64,000 bases of DNA from Branchiostoma lanceolatum (taxonomy: Eukaryota > Chordata > Leptocardii > Amphioxiformes > Branchiostomatidae), in contig NC_089738.1 of assembly GCF_035083965.1 (NCBI RefSeq), forward strand, positions 17,927,734 through 17,991,733, given 5' to 3'. The notes under the pieces were generated by a model that was given only the letters and a program-made list of their open reading frames with translations, was not told where the DNA came from and searched no databases. The position numbers were made by a program, and so were the translations under genes. Shown here one piece after another: positions 1 to 12,369 of this stretch. How positions within the stretch are numbered: the first letter of the stretch is position 1; every line of letters starts with the position of its first letter.

Positions 1-3000
1 ATACCATGTCGCTCTGCATGGGGTAGCCAAACTCATTCTCATCCTGGAACAGAGATGGGCACAGAAATTAGTCATCTTTATTTAGATCAGAACTCAACAA
101 CTTGACAATGGAATCAGGGTGCTAAACAATTTCTTCTGTATCTGCATGAATCTGAATCTGTATAGTTGGTATAACTGTCCTTCGGCATAACACACCAGCT
201 TCGCAGGCATGCAGCGTGGCAGCAGCTGGTTAAAGTACTCTGAACATGCTGTCACACCTAGCCTTTGCACATCTACCTGTTAAGCATTGTTTAAAGCTAT
301 CTAATGAGGATGCTCCTAAGGTACTTGGTGGCAACAAGTTCCACTCTATGATAATTCAGGGGAAAAACAAATTCTGACCACCTTCATCCTGGGTATCTGC
401 TAACTTTTCAAATTGGTACTAATGTTAGACATCACTATATATACTTTCTATTGTGTACTAGGAAAATATTCACAGACCTACATGTATCAAACTGACGAAA
501 CTATTACTCCCACAGTAATCTAGGCCACTGGTTAACACCTTAAGTGACTTAACTACAACAAAAGATGTTAGCCGGCCCCTCTAACTGTGTTTACTGTAAA
601 CAATAACCAAGCCAAGCTACTCTATAGAATTATGTAATTAATCTTCCACGCTAGTTAAACAGCCCTAAATGGCCCTTACAACTTTACAGTATCAAGTCAT
701 GTTAGACTGAGGTTTCTAGTCAAACTGGATACAGCAACTGATCAGGGATGGAAAGGTAACCACGCTCACAGGGCAAGGGTCAAGGATTCAAAGACTTTTT
801 TTCATTTAAACTTTAAATCCTGTGGTTGTCAATGATCAGCTTCATGCTAAAATCTAAACTTTAATTTGGAATTTTAAGGTCTCAAAGAAACTTTTCACAT
901 ACTGGGAATTAGTACTAATAGTAATAGTCTAATACTACAACAGTCACTGTCTAGAAAGTTGTAGTTTTCTTTTTCAATGAGGCTGAAGCAATTATGTTGG
1001 GTATAAACAAATCCTATTGTGATGGCTGAATGGCTTCAGAAAAACAATCCTTTTAACAACAAATAACAGTTGTAGTGGTTTGAAATTCATGTATGCTGTC
1101 ACCATAGTGAGATGCAATGTTGTTTCTTTTTGTAGTTCTTTATGGAGTTCTAACTCTGATAGACATTAAAAAAATCTCAGAACCTAAAGTGTCACTTAGT
1201 GTGCTAAGTATGTTAGACATGTGTTCGAATATGTTGGGGTTTTATTTTTTCTCTGTTTTATTTGTTTGACAGAAAACAATGCAGTTAATCATATTAATGT
1301 GTGTTCCGGAAGGTCCCAGAACTCACCTCTGAGCTTGAGCTGAGATCCAGCATGGGGATCTCGTGATCCAGCTCCTGGGATTTCAGCTCGGGGATGGATC
1401 CCGGGGCGGACTTCTCGGCGAGTTCATCCTCCTCCGACTCAGATATACTGCTGGTCCTGGACCGGTGGCTGGACTGGCTCAGGGAAGACGTGCGACGCTT
1501 CTTACCCTGACGCTTCTTCAGTTTAGGTGGACCTGAAGTTATAGTTATTTTGCAAAATTGATTCACAGCACAGTTTAAAAATTTTCTCTATTTCAAACTT
1601 AATGTATTTGGCATTTAGGTGAACTTGAAGTTACAATGGTTTGAAAAATTGATTTTCGCATTTCAAATATTGAAAATTTCGAGCTCTGATCTTTGAAAAG
1701 GCCACACACAAGGCAAAACTAGTTGATATAGGCTCGAATAAAGTTCTAAATGGGAATATGCGGTTACAGCGTCTTTTCTGAAGATATGACATGAGTGTGT
1801 ACGGTTGGCTGGAGGTTGTCCACTACTATTGGCCAAGTTTGGCAAATTACCTTAACTTCAAAGATGGATCAAGAAACAAAAATTTGTGTTGATCACTTCC
1901 AGATGACTTACCTGGGGGCTCCATTTCACGTTTCTTTTCTTCTATTTCACTCAACAAAGTTGCACCTAAGAAAACAGAGGTGAAGCACATGTGTTCAAAG
2001 TCAGGTTCTTTAAACAGTTGCTTAAGTTTCTATAGAGAAACGGTATTCATAAAGACACTGAAGTATTTTGTATTCTACTTTAAGCCTTAGTGTAATCGTG
2101 GTATCTAACATGAAGTTCCTTTTTTTTGTACTTCTTAATTATTTTAACTAATTCATTATCTCTGTATTTTGCCTATGGTCACCAAAACATTGATTGAACA
2201 AATCTCTTGGTATGTATAATTCTTTTTTTATTGATAATTCAGTGATTTGCAAACCTAAATACCTGATGAAACTATTCACAGGTCTGTATTTTGCATATTG
2301 CATGTGTACTAGGTGGTACCTAATATACTTCTAGAATTCTTACTTTGAATCTCGGACGGTTCCTTGCTGGCCCGTCCGACTGACCGCATGTCCTCCAGCC
2401 AGCTCCACTCGGTCTGGGTGGCCTCGGTGACCACCTGGACATCTGATCGGTCCACAGCGGACTGGTGGACAAGCGACTTCTGGGGTTTGGCCGCAACACT
2501 AAGGACAGAAAAGGCAAAATCATTAACATCACAAGGGACAGATTATGTATCAGGTGTAGCAATGACAACACAAGGTAACAGAAGACTACATTGACAGGTG
2601 GACCAGCGACTTCTGGGGTTTGGCTGTGACACTAAGGATATACAAAGGTATAAATGTTAACATTGCAGTAATATTAGGACAAGCAATTCATAACATTAGA
2701 AAAGAGTAGTGAATGCTTTAAATGCGAGGGAATGTCAAATCATATATCAAAAAATTGATATATTTTTTGGTAAAACCTATTGCCCACTCAAATGTTTGAT
2801 TACATTTTACATTTAGAAATCTCATGCAAGTCTTGAGTTTGAAGCAGAATTCATACAATTTTAACTTTTCACAGTGACGCTCTATATACATTATAATAAC
2901 AGCATTCAGAGACTAGAATTTGCATATGAAGCAAACTTTCCCTTTCAACTTCTTTAAGAAAACTAAAGTTCCTTGGGCTAAACTCACCTTTGTGAACTAC

Positions 3001-3779
3001 TAGCTGCATCTTGAGAAAGGTCGGACTCTCTTCTGAAGGAGAGAATTCTGGGAGCAGAAGCTGAAGCAACACACAAAAAAAAAAACTGTATCAGACAAAA
3101 ATAAAGCAAACATTTTGACTGCAAAAACAACCAATAAAAGCTTAAGCTACAATCCTTTTACAATGTTAATCTATTAGTCTTATATTATTATTACTGAGGA
3201 AATTTTCTTCAGTGTCCTTACCAGACTGCTTGTAGTTGCAGTAAAAAAAAAACTAAAAAAAAACAACACTTTGATTGCAAAACAATCAATAAAAGTTTCT
3301 GCTGCAAACTGATTTTTACAATGTTTATCTAACTCTAAGACTATACCAAGTAAATTTTCTTCAGTGTCCTTACCAGATTTGCTTGTCGTTGCTGTTTTCT
3401 CTGAGATCTCTGTACCGATGACTGTAGACTCTTCCTTCTCTATAGACTTGTTCTCTACATCGCTAGCAACTTGACTAGAACTGCCTACACCGATTGGAGG
3501 CAGCGGCTTGGGGCTTTCCTTCCCGCCCTGTAAACTCTTTGCACTTGGAGTCTGTCTCCCATTCACATGTATTGGGGTAAGAACTGGTGTGCGTCTGCTT
3601 GCACGCGATGACCGTTCCTCGCTCTCTCTTCGGAGTTGTCTCTCGAGCTCCTGAACGTTTTCTACGGTAAGCTGAGAGTGAGCACGCTCTTCGGTGGGAG
3701 CGTCGAATTCGCCATCGGCGTCTTCGCCGTCAGAGATGCCCAGCTCCTGGGTAGTGGTGTCTTCGTAAGTGTCGCTCAT
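1..3779 (-). CDS. Unrecognised Ser/Glu-rich protein, 5' part (3' end outside window)
   Basis: Six coding exons join in frame on the minus strand: 3779-3374 (ATG at 3779; acceptor AG puts the exon start at 3801), 3060-2988, 2498-2344, 1965-1912, 1532-1327 and 43-1, which runs off the window. All junctions are GT-AG and the phases carry (1,2,1,1,0), giving about 312 residues. The protein starts MSDTYEDTTTQELG, is acidic, then has a charged, probably helical stretch (VENVQELERQLRRE), Ser/Pro-rich linkers, a segment TEATQTEWSWLEDMRS, a short EIEEKKREME helix and a basic patch KLKKRQGKKRRTSS followed by SISESEEDE. No signal peptide or membrane segment is visible. The basic/acidic low-complexity make-up suggests an intracellular, possibly nuclear or cytoskeletal, phosphoprotein; I do not recognise the family. 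Two exon edges have tandem copies nearby (2598-2631 and 3101-3245). Confidence 0.75.
136..303. repeat. Dispersed repeat, copy of the element around 22.1-22.8 kb
   Basis: The stretch containing TATAACTG, ACACACCAGCTTC, GTGGCAGCAGCTGGTTA and ATTGTTTAAAGCTA recurs near 22,100-22,165 plus 22,670-22,800 (where a MITE has split it) and, inverted, at about 38,590-38,690. It lies in an intron of the first gene. No coding capacity was seen. The family was not identified. Confidence 0.6.
2598..2631 (-). pseudogene. Partial copy of an exon start with its acceptor site
   Basis: The 5' end of exon 2498-2344 (reading VAAKPQKSLVH) is copied 133 bp upstream as VTAKPQKSLVH, behind an intact acceptor (AG at 2633-2632). 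The copy then runs into a stop (TAG) after LSM and has no obvious donor. It looks like a tandemly duplicated, non-functional exon edge. Confidence 0.75.
3101..3395 (-). repeat. Tandem duplication of an exon end, its donor and adjoining intron
   Basis: About 145 bp around the donor of the ATG exon are present twice, period 152 bp: the real donor ends the exon at 3374, the copy would end an exon at 3222. Both carry TG|GTAAGGACACTG and the same downstream intron sequence (ACAATG...ATTG). The copy is preceded by a T-rich AG, so a mini-exon of about 30 nt is conceivable but unproven. Confidence 0.7.
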
Positions 3780-5129
3780 GACTCTGGGTAGTGGAGTAGC
3801 TGAGGACAAATTAAAACTGGTGTTACACGCTGTTTTCTACACATAATGTACATGTAGCTGGGGAACTTTGTCCTTTTAATTCTTGCCTGCCCCTCCAAAA
3901 TATCCATCAGAAATATCTGAAAAAATTGACTGCAATACTAAGTAGCTTAGATAATAGATTAGGTATCATAGTTTGCTGGAGGAAATAGCATGTCTTATAT
4001 TTTTGATTGTGAGTTGTTTTTGTTTTTCCCCCCATCACTCCACCCTCATGCTATCAGACAGGTGCTGGATTCGTGTTCCTTTTATTCTTCTTCTCCTACA
4101 TGTTGTGAAATAGCCCGCACTGCATTATTTATGTTCTGTGGGTAGATACAAAATGCTGTACATGCTCTCATGAGATTTATTCTCCAATACTGCATTGTGC
4201 CTCTCAGGGAAATAGATTATAAATTGTTTGCCATGGATGGGGTAATTATTAAGTGGGGAATTTCACATGAATACCATTAGGGGTTGAGTAGTTGGTTGCA
4301 GCTAAAATCTGGACAAATCCAATGATATGAGTGAACTCCTGTGGTTTAGTACAGTAACGTTAACTGTAATATAACCCACTGGTAATATTTACACAAAATA
4401 CAGAACACAACGATATTTACAGGTAAACAGAACATGAGATACACGGCATATGCCCCTCTTTTTGACAAGTAACCGAACACTGCATCTTTGCAGCACCGTT
4501 TTAGCTGATTTTTCCTCTTAAGAAGCTTTTCTGGTTTTCTTTTGGGACTTTTCAAACTGGAAATGTCAGATTAGTTCCGCTCTAGATATGGTAAATTGCT
4601 GCCCAAAAAACACTGGCATTTTTATCACAAACGTCAACCCTGCCTAATGCGATTGAAACACTAAAGGATCCTTGCTAGACTCCTAGGTAACATTGTAGTT
4701 TTGGCAGTTTTAAGAACGATTTTTACAGTGTAGTGCTGCCAAACGACCTATCTCACCTCTAAGATCAGAATGAATGAATGAGTTTTTGATGACCCTTAAC
4801 TATCCAAACAAAGAGTCGCTACGTCGAATTCGGCGACAAAAAGAGGCTTCATTTCACAACCAAACGACCAGAATTGATCATGATACGTTCCTCTAACACT
4901 TACTGGGCATTATGAGGCTGTACGGTCCAAAATCACTGCAGAAAACGTCTATGATCACAGCCAAGTCTCGACGCCTTCTGTTGGAGTACACAGCCCCCCT
5001 CCCTCTCAGAAAATAAACACACGAAAAGCAGCTCCCAAAACCAAGGTAAAAACATTCATCAAACCGATCAAACCACTGACGACGTGATCATGTCGTCTCA
5101 CCACAGACTGATAGCCACATTACACGCAC

Positions 5130-5250
5130 CTTTTGTATTCTATCGTGTAGAAATCCGGAGAAATATCGATCTAAGTCCATCCTCAGCCATCGCCCGGCCA
5201 CACAGTCACGCACGACGCCATTGTTTGACGTTGCTGGGAAATAAAGGTCA
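5130..5250 (-). other. Probable noncoding first exon of the 1-3.8 kb gene
   Basis: On the minus strand the sequence before 5130 ends in a good donor (ACAAAAG|GTGCGT, GT at 5129-5128), and the coding exon with the ATG begins with an acceptor at 3801, so a 5' UTR exon is expected here. A CAATGGCG motif (plus 5216-5223), of the kind bound by YY1 just downstream of start sites, supports a transcription start near 5225-5255. The exon contains ATGs that quickly meet stops, so it is treated as untranslated. The start site itself is inferred. Confidence 0.45.
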
Positions 5251-5266
5251 TGTGATAAAACGGAGC

Positions 5267-5277
5267 CACGTGATTGG
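5267..5277 (-). promoter_or_regulatory. CCAAT box and CACGTG E-box, probable promoter
   Basis: A palindromic E-box CACGTG (5267-5272) sits directly against an inverted CCAAT (ATTGG, 5273-5277), about 20-50 bp upstream of the inferred start of the minus-strand first exon. NF-Y and USF/MYC-type sites in this arrangement are typical of TATA-less housekeeping promoters. Assignment to the gene at 1-3.8 kb is by position. Confidence 0.45.
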
Positions 5278-6527
5278 TCAGAAGTAGGAGCGGGCGTGTC
5301 ATAAATCTTCTGGGAAGGTGTGGAGGGGTTTTTGCGAATATTTGTATTCTTCTTATAGTCGTGCATGTAAAATATACGTTATGGTGAGAACTTTGAAGCA
5401 AATCTTGGTTCAAATACATTTCTTTGTAGTCCAACTAGACGCAAACATAGAGAGAGTTTATCTTTGTGAATTTCTCACCTGTTTGCGCTAGAACGATGTT
5501 CTGATAGACTCCTTATGCAGCCTCCGTCGGCAAACTTTTTAAGAAAGACACGAAAACATTTGGAAGAAGAAATGTGGACAAAGATTTTACTTAGTAACGT
5601 GTGCTGTATTTTGGTGCGTGTAAACTTCCAATATTTCACATTCATTCCTTGACAAACATAATCAGCATTTTGGCATGTTGTGGTCACAAACAACGCAGCC
5701 ACATGCCGAAATAGCTCAACTATGAAATGTCTATTCTTAACTGTAAGTGTGTGTTCATCATACTCTATATAGATCGATATCTATTTATGATTCAATTGTC
5801 TCAGTGGAAATCGACAAGACTGTATGTGGGATTCTTAAGTCTCCGTGTACTTTTCGTCATGTGGTATGTACACCTGTTTGCTTTTCTTATCTCCTGTGCA
5901 GTGAGTACTAGGTGCGGTAAACAATGGGCACCACTGCCGAGAGTTCCGGGTCTTTCTCGCCGGGTAACAGTGACGTCATCTCCAAGCAGATGTGTGGGAG
6001 CGGATCGTTTTTGTCACATTGTTGCTCGTTTTGCTGGTCACTTCAGTGATAATCAAATTCTCTCGGTCCTTTAAGAATTCTATACGACAGCTATAGGGAG
6101 AAAGTTTGCCAGGGAAGTTTGGCCACCATGGGGTTTCATTTGCAGGCGGAATTGTTAACCTCTGACCCCGTGAACTGACTCTACTGGCCAATTATCCCAT
6201 TTCCCCCAAAAATTTTACGATCCATTTGCCCGTAGGAAGGCGCATGCGCATTACATGTTCTGGTTACCTGTTCAACGAATATATGTTCCTGTGGCGGCAG
6301 GTGCCACCCACGTGGTACGACCCCGGCACTGTTGTGAAGGGGGTCGGAAGTGACCGGAAACATCCGGTTCGTCTGAACTTTTGAGAAAGTTTGGGTGACT
6401 TCAGAGTACCTGGCCACCTGTCGGGGTGTCTTCCGGTGAAGGAAGCGAGCGGACGGAAGGCGTTACGGGAAAACAATCAGCAGTTTGCGCCTCGTTTCTT
6501 TCTTTTCTGAACTCGCAAATTTCTAAC

Positions 6528-6950
6528 CACCTGCTCATGTGTGTAAATAACCTGATGACACACCGATAACTATTAATTGTCTGTTTGGTCCCAATACAGC
6601 CGAACACCTGTCGTAACCGATCGGAAGTAAACTTCCTTGTAACAAAAAGGACATTTCTTTATTTGTGAAATGCATATTTGTTGCATCTACTCATATATAT
6701 GTGTGCAAATAGATGACCAACCGCAACCTACAGAACGTCTGGTCCCGATTCCTGTATTTGTACTCGTATTGAAGCCGAGCACCTTCCAGAACCGATCGGA
6801 AGTAAACTTCCATGTCACAAACTACAAAAGGAGCGCATTTCTTTAGTTCTGAATACAGACATATTTGTGGCACCTGTTCACCTGTGTGTAAGTAGATGAT
6901 GCATCACAAACAACAATATCGCGTCTGGTCCGAATTCCTTATCATTTCAC
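6528..6950. repeat. Tandem repeat, about 175 bp unit, 2.5-3 copies
   Basis: Two clear units contain CCGATCGGAAGTAAACTTCC (6617-6636 and 6792-6811), each followed by the same order of blocks (CATTTCTTT, GCATAT or ACATATTTGT, TGTGTG, AGATGA, GTCTGGTCC). A third, partial unit ends in GTTTGGTCC near 6593. The shared block holds a CGGAAGT ETS-type core within an almost palindromic GGAAGTAAACTTCC. Confidence 0.75.
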
Positions 6951-7449
6951 GTGTTTGTCTTGGCATGTATGTGCTCATGACTAGTTGCAATTGTTTCTTT
7001 CGCCTTCCATCTTCAATTTATAAATCTAACACGAGCACCCTTCAAAACCCCAGACTTCTTTGCGACGGAGGGAGGAACACAGTAAATGATAGAGAAACTT
7101 CCTTCAATATTTCGTTTTCCCCTTAAGACTAAATAAGCAAATAAACAAAGGACGTGTTTTTGTGACATCTGCCACAACATACAATTGTATACATCAAAAG
7201 TATCCAAAACAATTACAAGACGAGTAGTAAAGTTTGTTTGTGTTTTTACAGTAATACAAACATCCTACAACAACTTTGACCTTTGAACAGTAACATTTTT
7301 GCCTCACCTCTACAAGGAGTCAAGGACGCTTCCTTTTCAACCTCCTCCAAGTAGAGCAACGATGCATTTCAAAGTTCATACAATGCAAAGTATAGATGCT
7401 TGTAGTTTTTACTTCACTACAGCCACAACAACCGAGATGGCAATGAAAA

Positions 7450-7556
7450 CTGTAAAATTACCCTCCAAGCAGAGGAATGGGTTCGGCTGGTTTTTGACGT
7501 GTTTTTAGGCGTTTTTGTCGGGCTTTCTAATTTGTCTCGTTTTCTTTATGTCGCCA
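7450..7556. repeat. Dispersed repeat shared with 48,744-48,845
   Basis: Direct near-identity with 48,744-48,845 over about 100 bp (CTCCAAGCAGAG, GTGTTTTTAGGCG, TTTGTCGGGCTTTCTA, TTTCTTTATGTCGCCA). The copies are in the same orientation. No family was recognised and no ends with target duplications were seen. Confidence 0.8.
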
Positions 7557-9689
7557 TCACCCCACACATGTGTGGCTTGGAGAGTACTGTAAAATGACAT
7601 ATTCCTGATTAGGTCCAATTTAAAGCACATAAGGTATACTAGGTGTGCTGTCATACTTTGAAATCAAGGCAAAAATACCTGAAAGCGGCTCCTTTGATCC
7701 TGAGCTGTACCTGTACGCTTTCTTACTTCTTACACAAGGAGCAGTCTTCAGAACCGTGTAAACTTCCTCAGAACGGAAGTAGAACACGGGGTATGATGGA
7801 GACGTCTTCTCACTTCCCTTCACTTCTCCTCACAAAGAACCCGCCAAAAACTTGAGTGATTCACCGAGTGCTGATCTTAGACAGTTTCGAGGCCGTATAT
7901 CTGGAAGGGTCCTTCCATCGCAATAATGATAAGCCCCCCTCGATTGTATATCAAAGACTAATGCTAGCTCTTACTGTTCTGGCAATTAGGATGTTAAGTT
8001 CTATTCTATGCTTCTATTTTGTACTATGTTTGCTGTCACCATACATTGTACCATGTACAATTGTCTTGTAATAATCGTGATAAAGTTGTTCTATTTAATG
8101 TCCTTTACAGGATTATATTGAGATTGACTGCGGCACGGTTTCTGGAATGAATTATGAAATTGGATTTTGAGGCGTGGTCATGGACTGATGTAAGACCCAA
8201 AATATGTCAGGCAACGACCGCTGATAGTTGAGAATGAATGACTGAATGACACCCAACAATCGTACATACATTGTACATACCAATACCACAAGGCTAATTT
8301 GAGGCTACAGTTAGAACAACAACATATTATCGATAACACTATAATATTACTACATTATCGTCACGTGTAGATTTTGGGATGGAGTACAAAGAAATTAAGC
8401 TTTGTCGGCGGATATAGGAGTTGGACATGACAATACAAATACATACATGCTTCATACATGACAACAGTACATTGAAAATATCGGCCTGCGTACCACATAT
8501 GGTGAATTAAGTACGTCCTAGTGGTAATCGTCTATATCAGCGCTCCTCTCTCTTAACTGACAGTCATGGTCATGTGCTCCGGGTATTTTTGAAGAATGGA
8601 TCAAGCCAATACCTCAGGGTAGTCTTGAGTCGGGGAGATATGTCCTTGTTCATTCTGCCTGGCGCCGACTAGCTGGCGCGCGTCTCAAATTCTTAGTTCA
8701 ACCATGCAACAAACTATATAAAACCATTCTATTGGGAACCACAAAACTTCAAAAGCGCTACATTGTTTTGAAACACTCTAGTCTAGTAGTTTCTGAGCTC
8801 CAACACTGACAGAGTGTGTTCTACTTCAAGTTTTTACAGTCCCCAAATATTTGGAAAGACGAACGTTGTTTTCCCTTTCTGTGGCTCCCCTTGCCTGGAC
8901 AGGCGGCCATGAAAGATTGGCTAGTCAAAGCATTAGTGCTCAATAATCCAAGCTAACATTACAGCAACCTTGCACAAATCCAAACCTTACGACCAGCCTT
9001 GAGCTACATAGATAACATGCGTCAACAATGTGTGACTTTTACTCACGCAGACGTCTGTGCTGAGTGAAAAGATCACGATGTTAACAAACTTTCCGTGAGG
9101 TGTTTTTTTCTAATGTTTAGTTTTTTTAGTTCTATTTAAGATCAGATAGTAGGATCTCTATTTTTGTAGCCCCAAAATATCACCCATAGAATGAACACTC
9201 ATCTGTGTTTGTGTGATACATGTTGAAAGTTCTAACTTGATCCATCACCAAAAGGTAACTCATCAAGTTTTCGTCCGTCCAGATCTACACCGGCCGTCAT
9301 CAGTTGTATACAGCCGAAAATTTGTGCCACAGACGGGTTTTTCATTGTATGACTGTGCCCGATGGGTTACAAAAATTGCAGTCTCATGAGTCGTCAGCGT
9401 TAATCATGGTTCGTTCAGGCTGTTTCATGTCACACGAACCAGGAAACAGGCGGACTTTTCCCCCCGAGAATATCAGAGCCCTCCCGTGGACTTCCTCCGC
9501 CCTTTCCTGCTTTTTAAATAGCTGGTACTATCAGTGAAGGTGCAAGGTGGATTCGCTACCGTTCGGTTTTATACTAAACAAGAGTTCTACGACCTCATAC
9601 CTTCGCGAAATGATTTTGACCTTTATGACTGACGTATTAGGAGTGTTTTTCATCAATCAAAAATCATACCAGTTGATCCTCCTCACCCA

Positions 9690-10690
9690 AATAACATAAG
9701 TTGTCCAAACCTCCTTGTTATGATTATGAGCTTAACAAAGAAGGTTATGCTAACATTTTTCATCAATAATGCAAATAAGCTCCTTATTAGCATAATTTGA
9801 TTCAATGGTGTTCACATTCACACAACTTCTAAATGCAACAAGTATGAAATTGCCGTTATTTACTAGTATGGAATGATAGTAGTTTCTCATGAATTATGCA
9901 AATTAGGCCTACATTTGCATAATTTCTATCTATTGACATTCCTCTCTTCCTCAGTTACAAATGTCACATATTTGAATAGTCATATCATGGAACACAGCAG
10001 GTTTTTAAAATTGCCTCATTAATTATAATCTGATTTGCATAATTACCATCCAATCATACAAAGCATCACATAAGCTATCTACATACCAAAAATCATGACC
10101 ATCCATCAAGCCCATCTCGAGTTATATTATTTTCTCATTAATTATGTAAATGAGGTTCTCATTTGCATAGCTGATATCTATTAATATTTCTCTCTTCCTC
10201 AGTTACATATGTCACATGTTTGCGAGTCCTATCATGGAAATTGATGAATGTATAAACTTTCCTCATTAATTATGCAAATTAGTTACTGATTTGCATAATA
10301 AGTATCCAATCATGTACATCATCGCTCAAGCTATGTACATGCAAAAAATCATGACCTTCCATCAAGCCCTTCTTGAGTTATTCCCTTTCAAAGTCTGAAG
10401 CAAAACCTACCCCTGCAGTTCCAAAAAAGTTGCTAGGGGGCCCAAACCTATACCACTTACTCTCTGCCCAACGAGCTATCTACCACTCAAAAATCAGTTC
10501 CATAGCATGTCCACAACACGAGATATCATAACAGGAAGTTCCGCTGCAGTACCGTAACAAGCCGATAGGGGGCCCAAAATCTAATCATTTTCAGGTTTCA
10601 TCGAGACCTACCAACATACCAAATACCAAGACAATCCTTCCAAGAATTCTCGACTTATCGTGTTCACTAACAGACACACAGACATGCTCG
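9690..10690. repeat. Composite dispersed repeat with AT-rich octamer block and CA-like end
   Basis: The left part (about 9760-10320) is built of 125-250 bp units carrying CATTAATTATGCAAAT and inverted ATTTGCATAAT. The right part carries TAGGGGGCCCAAACC, a CCATAGCATGTCCA block, CTGCAGTACC and ends in ACAGACACACAGACA. The same right part recurs at 11,265-11,420, 26,165-26,280, 46,520-46,890 and 63,240-63,535, where it ends in a (CA)n run. No reading frame was found. Confidence 0.8.
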
Positions 10691-11264
10691 GTATTCCCAT
10701 GCTGTGGCACTGCATTAATGACTGTTCTTACTCATATAAGGCCGTGTATATCCAACTTTGGTCAAAATTTGTATGTTTCAGTCTTTTAATTGGTGTAAGG
10801 AGATATCTTTGTGGTTTGGTTTCACATGCTCCGAGTGGACTCTTCCAGGCTGGGAGTAGGTCAAAGTTGACGATTGTTTTCGTCTGTCAGCTGTTACGAG
10901 AGAACGAGCTGGTCAACTGTCTATTTTCTTTGCATGATTCTAAAGTAGACAGATGTGGCTTTCTGGTGCATAAGAATTTTTGGGGCTTGCAATTAAGGTG
11001 AATCCTTTTCTGAGCCCTTGTTTTAGTGCTTTAAAGCATACTGCCTATATGGGCAAGTCTATCTCTTGAATCTGCCCTACAGCTGGCTGATAGCCAATTT
11101 GTCCCTAGCAGTAACTGACGTTTCCTGCCTGCCTCATGACCCCTCATGACCCCTCATGACCAACTTTGCCCCCCATCTACCCGTATCAATATCCCCTGAA
11201 ACAATACAGCCCACACGTCGCAACCAGAACGCATAGTAAAGCATACAATTGAACACATTTTTAC

Positions 11265-11420
11265 ACTTTTCTCGTTAATTATGCAAAACACTTCGCCCAA
11301 AATCTAATCATCTTGAGATTTGCCACATACACACCGACACACCAACTACGACAACAAACCATCCAGGCGTTCTCGACTTATTCTGTTCACTAACAGACAC
11401 ACAGACAAGCACCGTCGAAT
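11265..11420. repeat. Truncated copy of the composite CA-tailed repeat
   Basis: Shares TTAATTATGCAAA, CCCAAAATCTAATCAT, TCTCGACTTAT and GTTCACTAACAGACACACAGACA with the element ending at about 10,690, in the same orientation. Only the ends are present. Confidence 0.75.
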
Positions 11421-11429
11421 AACCTACTC

Positions 11430-12369
11430 GACGAAACCATTCGTCGCGAAGGTAATTATAGCTAAGCACACCGGGTCACCCCTACTCTTCTCGATATTAA
11501 AGTGTGTTGGGTTATTGTACGTGCAGAGGTTTGACGTTTGAGGCTGACGCCTGAAGCTTCCCCATATACAATACCGCTGGCTTTACATGTACGTCACCAT
11601 CCGAAATGACGAATGAAATCCCTCATAATCAACCCCGAGCTGGGGATCGAACCCCCACCCTCAGATCTACGGAATTCGATCCATATGGCGAAGTAGCGAA
11701 GTAACTTCCTCCGTGCGCCTTCCCACATCCGAGACACGCACAAACGCGGCCACCAGGGGACAACACTGATTAGGGGAACCCCGCTTCGAACTTCTGAGTA
11801 GCGCGCGGGTGACGTCACACGTGCGCATAACGTGTTCCAGTTCCGAGTAACGGTACCCGCCAGGGTCGCCGGCCTCGGCTCCGGCGCGGGTTGGAATGAT
11901 TATATTCAGATTAAGTTGTTATAACTCGACAGGAAAAGTAATTGGAGTGATATGCCCTGAAGAAAAAGGGCAACGGTTATCGAAAACACTGCTATCATTC
12001 AGCTTAGCGTATCAGCTTTGTTATGTTATATACAAGCACACAGTACTAATGATTCAAACAGGTGCTTGGATTTGACTTGCTTTCAAGTTGCGAGATCTTT
12101 CAACACGTTCAAGTTGTGCTTTAGGCAAGGCTGGTAGTGTAACAACCAATAAGAATATGATAAGGATTTATATAATAAGGCACACATATTGTATTCGTGA
12201 CAGGTGAAGTAGACACACATCCTTTATTGAAGCGAATGTGAGAGAACTAGATGTGAAAATTCGGAAGATGACTCAGCCAGAACTCTACCAAGAATTGCTC
12301 AAACGATTTTACAGCAGGTGTATGACGTCGTTTGAATTTGGCAGAGTTTTTTTCATTTTTATTTTCGTG
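11430..12369. other. Gene-free stretch with a possible tRNA-like relic
   Basis: No supported gene. On the minus strand around 11,630-11,700 a GGGTTCGATCCCC block resembles a Pol III B-box, with a poor A-box match, so a degraded tRNA-derived SINE is possible. The rest is unremarkable. Confidence 0.4.

Larger units (their letters stand above)
5300..9690. other. Gene-poor spacer, 4.4 kb
   Basis: No ORF with splice-site support or recognisable protein was found on either strand. Contents are AT-rich unique sequence, a three-unit tandem repeat at 6528-6950, a dispersed repeat at 7450-7556 shared with 48.7 kb, and a diverged piece near 6077-6190 resembling the MITE at 36.4 kb (shared CTATAGGGAGAA and GGCCAATT blocks). 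Short open frames here look like chance. Confidence 0.6.

Noticed and set aside
5727-6074. 115-codon ORF with hydrophobic stretches
   Set aside because: AT-rich chance frame; no splice sites, homology or conserved motif.
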